Below, piece by piece: positions 3,231-6,435 of a DNA stretch of 6,435 nt. Source of the DNA: Patescibacteria group bacterium (GTDB taxonomy: Bacteria; Patescibacteriota; Minisyncoccia; JAHIHE01); the NCBI GenBank assembly GCA_018899995.1, contig JAHIHE010000118.1, positions 1-6,435 on the forward strand, written 5' to 3'. A program made the position numbers and the translations under genes. Every line of letters starts with the position of its first letter. Within the stretch, counting starts at the first letter, position 1. The notes beneath the pieces are model-generated. The model was not told where the DNA came from, did not search any database, and saw only the letters and a program-made list of their open reading frames with translations.

Positions 3231-5540
3231 CTACTCCGCTCCGTCAAATTTCACCGAGATTATCTTGGAAACGCTTTCGTCGGTCATTGAGACCCCGAAA
3301 ATCACCCGCGATTCGCGCATTATCGCGCGGTTGTGCGTAATAACGACAAATTGCGTCTGGGCGCTCAGTTGGTTTAAAATTTTGGCGATTTTTTGGGAGT
3401 TGCTTTCGTCTAAAGCCGCGTCTACCTCGTCCAAAATAACGAAAGGCGGCGGATTGCTTGAAATAATTGCGAAAAGTATCGCCACGGAAGTAAGCGCCCT
3501 TTCTCCTCCGCTCAGCATTTCCATATCTTTTATCTTTTTGCCCGGAATCAAAATCTTCACCGCGATGCCTTTCTCGCGCTTTTTGCTCTTTGCTGAAGTA
3601 TCCTCGTCTTCCTCGTCTTTTTCACCGCCGTTTTTGTCTAAATCAAAAATTTCCAAACTCGCGCCTCCGCCTCCGAATATTTGGCGGAAATATTTATTAA
3701 ATTCAAAATTGATTTTTTTAAAAATTGAGTTAAATTGCTCTTCAATTTTTTGGTCAAGCTGGTCAATTATTTTTTCAAGGTCGGCTATTGCCCGCTCCAA
3801 GTCTTCGGATTCTTTTGCCAGAAAAGCGTAGCGCTCGTCCGTCTCTTTGAATTCCTTGATTATCGCAGGATCAATGCCGCCGATTTGAACCATATCATAT
3901 TTTAATCTGTCAATTTTTGATTTGATGTCTGCTTCATCAATATGGCGTATATTCAGTTTCTCTATTGATTCAATATCTATATTCGGAATATCTTTTTTAA
4001 TTTCTAAAATCAAAACTTCCAGCCGCGTGTCAATTTTCGTCTTTTCTATCATCATTTGCTCTCTTTCTCCCTTAATCTTTCCCAGCGACAACTCGCAGAG
4101 ATTTATTTTTTCCTGCAAGGAAAAAAAATCGCCGCGGCGCGATTTATCGTCAGCTGTTTCTTTTTTAATCTTCGCGCCGAGAATGCTTTTTTGGCTTTCC
4201 ATTTCTGAAAAATCCGCTTTTATCTTAACTATTTCTTTTTCAAGCTCCTTTTCTGATCCGCCAGCCCGCTTCGCCGCTGCTTCCCGCCTAGACTCGGCGA
4301 GGCTGACAGCGAGGCGAGCTGGCGGATCGGAAATCGTTTTACCTTGACTGTTTTTTTTAATGGCCATTATTTTGCCGATGACAATCTCTTCAAGTAAATT
4401 TTTAATTTTCCGTTCAATGTTTTTTAGTTTATCCTTAGCCGCATCTATTGACGCTAAATTTGCCGTTTTTCCATCCAGCCCCGAAATCGCCGCTTGAATT
4501 TTTTGGTAAATATCGCTTATCCTGTCTCTGATATAGTCCGCGTTTATCGGCGACGGCTCTGTTTTTGCGCTTTCCTCTTCGCGCTTTTGCTTTTCTTTTT
4601 CCATCGCGAGCTTTGTTTCGCAAATTGCCAGTTTTCTGGTGCAGTCGTTTATTTTCGCCTGTATGTCTTCCATTTCGGCTTTCAGTTTTTCTTCCAAATC
4701 GTCAATTTTGAAGCTTTGGTTTTTTATCGCTTCCATTTTTTCCAGCCACCCGCCGAGTTCGTTTTCCGATTTTTTTAATCCGCTTTCAATCGCTTCAATG
4801 CGCGCGCGCAATCCATTTTTTTGCTCGGAAAATTTATTTAAATTGCAGGAGTACCACTGCTTTTGATTGTCTTCCAGTTGCTGTTTGACTATTTCAAATT
4901 TTTGCAGCTTGTTTGCCTGCCGCTTTAAAAACGCGAGTCGCGGAGAAATTTCCACCAGCAAATCCTTCACCCTTAATAAATTCTGGCTGGTCAAATCCAG
5001 CTTGCGCGCCGCTTCGTTTTTTTTGATTTTATACGGCTTAACTCCGGTAGCGTCTTCAAAAATAGAGCGCCTCTCCTCCGGCGAGGATTTTAGAATCGCG
5101 TCTGTCATACCCTGATTAACCACGCAATAGCTTTTTGGATTAATCCCCGCCCTTGCAAGCAATTCCAGAACATCTATCAGGCGCGCTTTTGAATCGTTGA
5201 TAAAATATTCATTTTCCCCGCTTTTATAAACCCGCCTGCTGATAATAATTTCTTCAAAATCAATAAAAAAAAGGCGGTCGGAATTGTCAAGATAGAGAGA
5301 AACCGCGGCGCGCCCGAAAGAATGACCGCTGTGGCTTCCGACATAGATTAAATTTTCGCTTTTTTTCGCGCGCAGCGCTTTGATGCTCTGTTCGCCTATC
5401 GCCCAACGGACTGCATCCGCCACATTGGATTTGCCGGAACCGTTCGGCCCCACCACTGCGGAAATTCCTTTTTCAAATTCCAGAGTTGTTTTGCGGGCGA
5501 AAGACTTAAAGCCCGAAATTTCAATTTTTTTTAGATACAT
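3231..5540 (-). CDS. smc: Chromosome segregation ATPase SMC, short form without recognisable hinge
   Basis: SMC-family ABC ATPase that organises and compacts the chromosome. The head is complete. The N-terminal half has the family start ISGFKSFARKTTLEF, Walker A VGPNGSGKSN (residues 30-39), and a Q-loop in CVVNQGMTDAIL. The C-terminal half has signature LSGGE (676-680), Walker B VILDEVDAALDE with D704 and E705, and the TH switch (735-736). Between them lie two charged coiled-coil arms, about 185-325 and 430-600. At 769 residues it is some 400 shorter than typical bacterial SMC (about 1,180). The SMC hinge with its glycine motifs is absent, and residues 325-400 (from SPINADYIRD) stand in its place; no CxxC zinc hook is present. 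Residues 405-429 come from a palindromic element. An acidic loop (EKDEEDED) follows the GGGG strand near 620-650. The ATG comes one base after the rnc stop, with a weak AGGGTGG site upstream; the stop is TAG. Confidence 0.93.
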   Translation of the reverse strand: MYLKKIEISGFKSFARKTTLEFEKGISAVVGPNGSGKSNVADAVRWAIGEQSIKALRAKKSENLIYVGSHSGHSFGRAAVSLYLDNSDRLFFIDFEEIIISRRVYKSGENEYFINDSKARLIDVLELLARAGINPKSYCVVNQGMTDAILKSSPEERRSIFEDATGVKPYKIKKNEAARKLDLTSQNLLRVKDLLVEISPRLAFLKRQANKLQKFEIVKQQLEDNQKQWYSCNLNKFSEQKNGLRARIEAIESGLKKSENELGGWLEKMEAIKNQSFKIDDLEEKLKAEMEDIQAKINDCTRKLAICETKLAMEKEKQKREEESAKTEPSPINADYIRDRISDIYQKIQAAISGLDGKTANLASIDAAKDKLKNIERKIKNLLEEIVIGKIMAIKKNSQGKTISDPPARLAVSLAESRREAAAKRAGGSEKELEKEIVKIKADFSEMESQKSILGAKIKKETADDKSRRGDFFSLQEKINLCELSLGKIKGEREQMMIEKTKIDTRLEVLILEIKKDIPNIDIESIEKLNIRHIDEADIKSKIDRLKYDMVQIGGIDPAIIKEFKETDERYAFLAKESEDLERAIADLEKIIDQLDQKIEEQFNSIFKKINFEFNKYFRQIFGGGGASLEIFDLDKNGGEKDEEDEDTSAKSKKREKGIAVKILIPGKKIKDMEMLSGGERALTSVAILFAIISSNPPPFVILDEVDAALDESNSQKIAKILNQLSAQTQFVVITHNRAIMRESRVIFGVSMTDESVSKIISVKFDGAE
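4255..4328. repeat. 74-bp GC-rich palindromic element inserted in frame in smc
   Basis: The ends are a perfect 11-bp inverted repeat, GATCCGCCAGC (4255-4265) and GCTGGCGGATC (4318-4328). Pairing continues imperfectly inwards (for example 4267-4269 with 4314-4316 and 4271-4274 with 4309-4312). I count 53 of 74 bases as G or C, against AT-rich surroundings. In the smc frame it encodes DPPARLAVSLAESRREAAAK followed by RAGGS, Ala/Arg-rich and unlike the Lys/Glu/Ile-rich coiled coil around it. The opposite strand also has an open frame through it, starting again with SDPPAR and ending RAGGS. This is the behaviour of small palindromic elements that tolerate insertion in genes, such as the Rickettsia palindromic elements; I infer the class by analogy, not by sequence identity. 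Confidence 0.8.
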
Positions 5541-5541
5541 A

Positions 5542-6237
5542 TTATTTGTTCCACCCTTTCGCTTTCAGCGCTTCTTGCGCCGCTTCTCTCTGCGCGTCCT
5601 GCTTGCTTCGGCCCTCGCCCTGCGCTATCAGATCTTTTTCCAAATATACTCCGACAATAAAATGCTTGTCGTGGTCCGGCCCCCATTCTTTGAGCGCTTT
5701 ATATGTCGGAGTGATTCCGGCGCGCTCCTGGGATTCTTCTTGAAATCTGCTTTTGGGGTCTTCATAAAGTTTCTGCTCCAAAATGTCGGGGAGCTCTTTG
5801 GTAATATTTTTTTCCACGAATTTTTTTGCAGTTTTGTATCCGCGATCCAGATAAATCGCGCCGATCACCGCTTCAATCGCGTTGGCTATCAAACACTGTC
5901 TTGCTCTGCCGATGTCTTTCGTCTCACCCTTGCTCATCAGCAAGTATTTTTCCAATTCAAAATTTCGGGCGATTTTCGCCATCATAATGCTGTTCACTAG
6001 CGAGGCCCTGAAATTGGTAAGCTCGCCTTCGGGATTGGGATAGTTTTGATATAAATATTCCGTGACCGCAAGCTCAAGCACTGCGTCGCCCAGAAACTCC
6101 AGCCGCTCGTTGTGCGGCAAAGCAAAGCTTGGGTTTTCGTTTAAATACGAGCGATGCACCAGCGCCTGCCGCAGCAGTTCTTTGTTTTTAAATTTGATTT
6201 TTAGCGTCTTTTCCAGTTTTGATAAATCTTCCGGCAT
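5542..6237 (-). CDS. rnc: Ribonuclease III
   Basis: Double-strand-specific endoribonuclease that processes rRNA precursors and structured mRNAs in the cytosol. The 231-residue length is normal. The catalytic domain shows the family signature NERLEFLGDAVLEL (residues 43-56) with metal-binding E47 and D51, the EGELTNFRASLVN stretch (70-82) and IANAIEAVIGAIYLDRGY (117-134) with the key glutamate E122. The position that is Asp114 in E. coli is Asn119 here. DPKSRFQEESQE (160-171) opens the double-stranded RNA-binding domain, which ends with GEGRSKQDAQREAAQEAL. The gene leads the rnc-smc pair, an order known from many bacteria (often followed by ftsY, absent here). There is no Shine-Dalgarno site; a TATAAT six bases before the ATG suggests a leaderless or nearly leaderless transcript. 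Confidence 0.96.
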   Translation of the reverse strand: MPEDLSKLEKTLKIKFKNKELLRQALVHRSYLNENPSFALPHNERLEFLGDAVLELAVTEYLYQNYPNPEGELTNFRASLVNSIMMAKIARNFELEKYLLMSKGETKDIGRARQCLIANAIEAVIGAIYLDRGYKTAKKFVEKNITKELPDILEQKLYEDPKSRFQEESQERAGITPTYKALKEWGPDHDKHFIVGVYLEKDLIAQGEGRSKQDAQREAAQEALKAKGWNK

Positions 6238-6242
6238 AAGTA

Positions 6243-6248
6243 ATTATA
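6243..6248 (-). promoter_or_regulatory. Possible -10 box of rnc
   Basis: A consensus TATAAT lies at 6248-6243, five bases before the rnc ATG. If it is used, transcription would start at or within a few bases of the start codon. No good -35 box sits at 16-18 bases upstream, so this may be chance in AT-rich DNA. Confidence 0.3.
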
Positions 6249-6296
6249 AATGACTAATTAATCTAATTCCTAATTGACCTAATCAAATCCCAAATT

Positions 6297-6416
6297 CGTA
6301 AAAGTACAAATTACAAACCACAAATTACAAACAAAACACAATTAACAAATCATGATTTATAGATTGTTTGTGTTTTGGAATTTGTTTGGAATTTGGTTAT
6401 TGTGATTTGTGATTTT
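6297..6416. repeat. Long imperfect inverted repeat, A/C-rich arm facing T/G-rich arm
   Basis: The centre is the perfect palindrome AAATCATGATTT (6347-6358). The left arm is built of units like ACAAATTACAAACC and is nearly free of G; the right arm is built of units like GGAATTTGTTTGG and is nearly free of C. The arms are roughly reverse complements with gaps. No ORF of note occupies 6238-6435. Next to rnc there are also four copies of CTAATT/C at 6254, 6263, 6270 and 6279. This looks like intergenic repeat DNA of the kind seen in Parcubacteria. Confidence 0.6.
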
Positions 6417-6435
6417 AAAGTTATTGGGTATTGAT

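Noticed and set aside
3199..3831. A 210-residue plus-strand open frame opposite the 3' part of smc
   Set aside because: It lies opposite a clear ABC ATPase domain, has Ser/Phe/Ile-rich antisense composition and no ribosome-binding site or family motif.
5380..6000. A 206-residue plus-strand open frame opposite rnc and the start of smc
   Set aside because: Both minus-strand genes are certain from their catalytic motifs; the opposite frame is Phe/Arg-rich shadow sequence.

Overview
The window looks like a piece of a small-genome Candidate Phyla Radiation bacterium (Patescibacteria, probably Parcubacteria-like). The reasons are a DUF5674-type protein, short Lys/Glu-rich accessory proteins, a shortened hinge-less SMC, AT-rich intergenic inverted repeats, and few Shine-Dalgarno sites. 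TAA, TAG and TGA are all used or inferred as stops and no ORF contains an internal TGA, so the standard bacterial code fits and the UGA-recoding Gracilibacteria/Absconditabacteria code does not. The assignment is inference from gene content; there is no rRNA marker. Every gene I can support lies on the minus strand, so the reading order runs from right to left.

Right to left: 6238-6435 is an AT-rich gene-free stretch with a long imperfect inverted repeat. Next come rnc (RNase III, 5542-6237) and smc (3231-5540), separated by one base. The smc product is a complete ABC ATPase of only 769 residues without a recognisable hinge. A 74-bp GC-rich palindromic element is inserted in frame in its coiled-coil region. 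A textbook promoter then drives rpsP (ribosomal protein S16 with a 71-residue low-complexity tail). A second textbook promoter drives khpA (KH-domain RNA-binding protein), followed by a strong terminator.

The left third is accessory. It holds a DUF5674-family gene, a perfect 18-bp hairpin, an uncharacterised 110-residue gene, and then a zeta-toxin-like gene with a 60-residue partner that ends in a terminator. Past that terminator lies a detached copy of the last 29 codons of the 110-residue gene, and then the 5' part of a gene that runs off the left edge. The zeta-toxin cassette is thus flanked by diverged direct repeats of a gene's 3' end, as if it had been inserted there with duplication or replacement of that end. 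The zeta gene is split by a single in-frame TAA, beyond which the reading frame continues 54 codons to a stop overlapping the start of the partner gene.

The core genes cover RNA processing (RNase III), chromosome organisation (SMC), translation (S16) and RNA binding (KhpA). The left part appears to be a toxin-antitoxin-like cassette placed into a small conserved locus.
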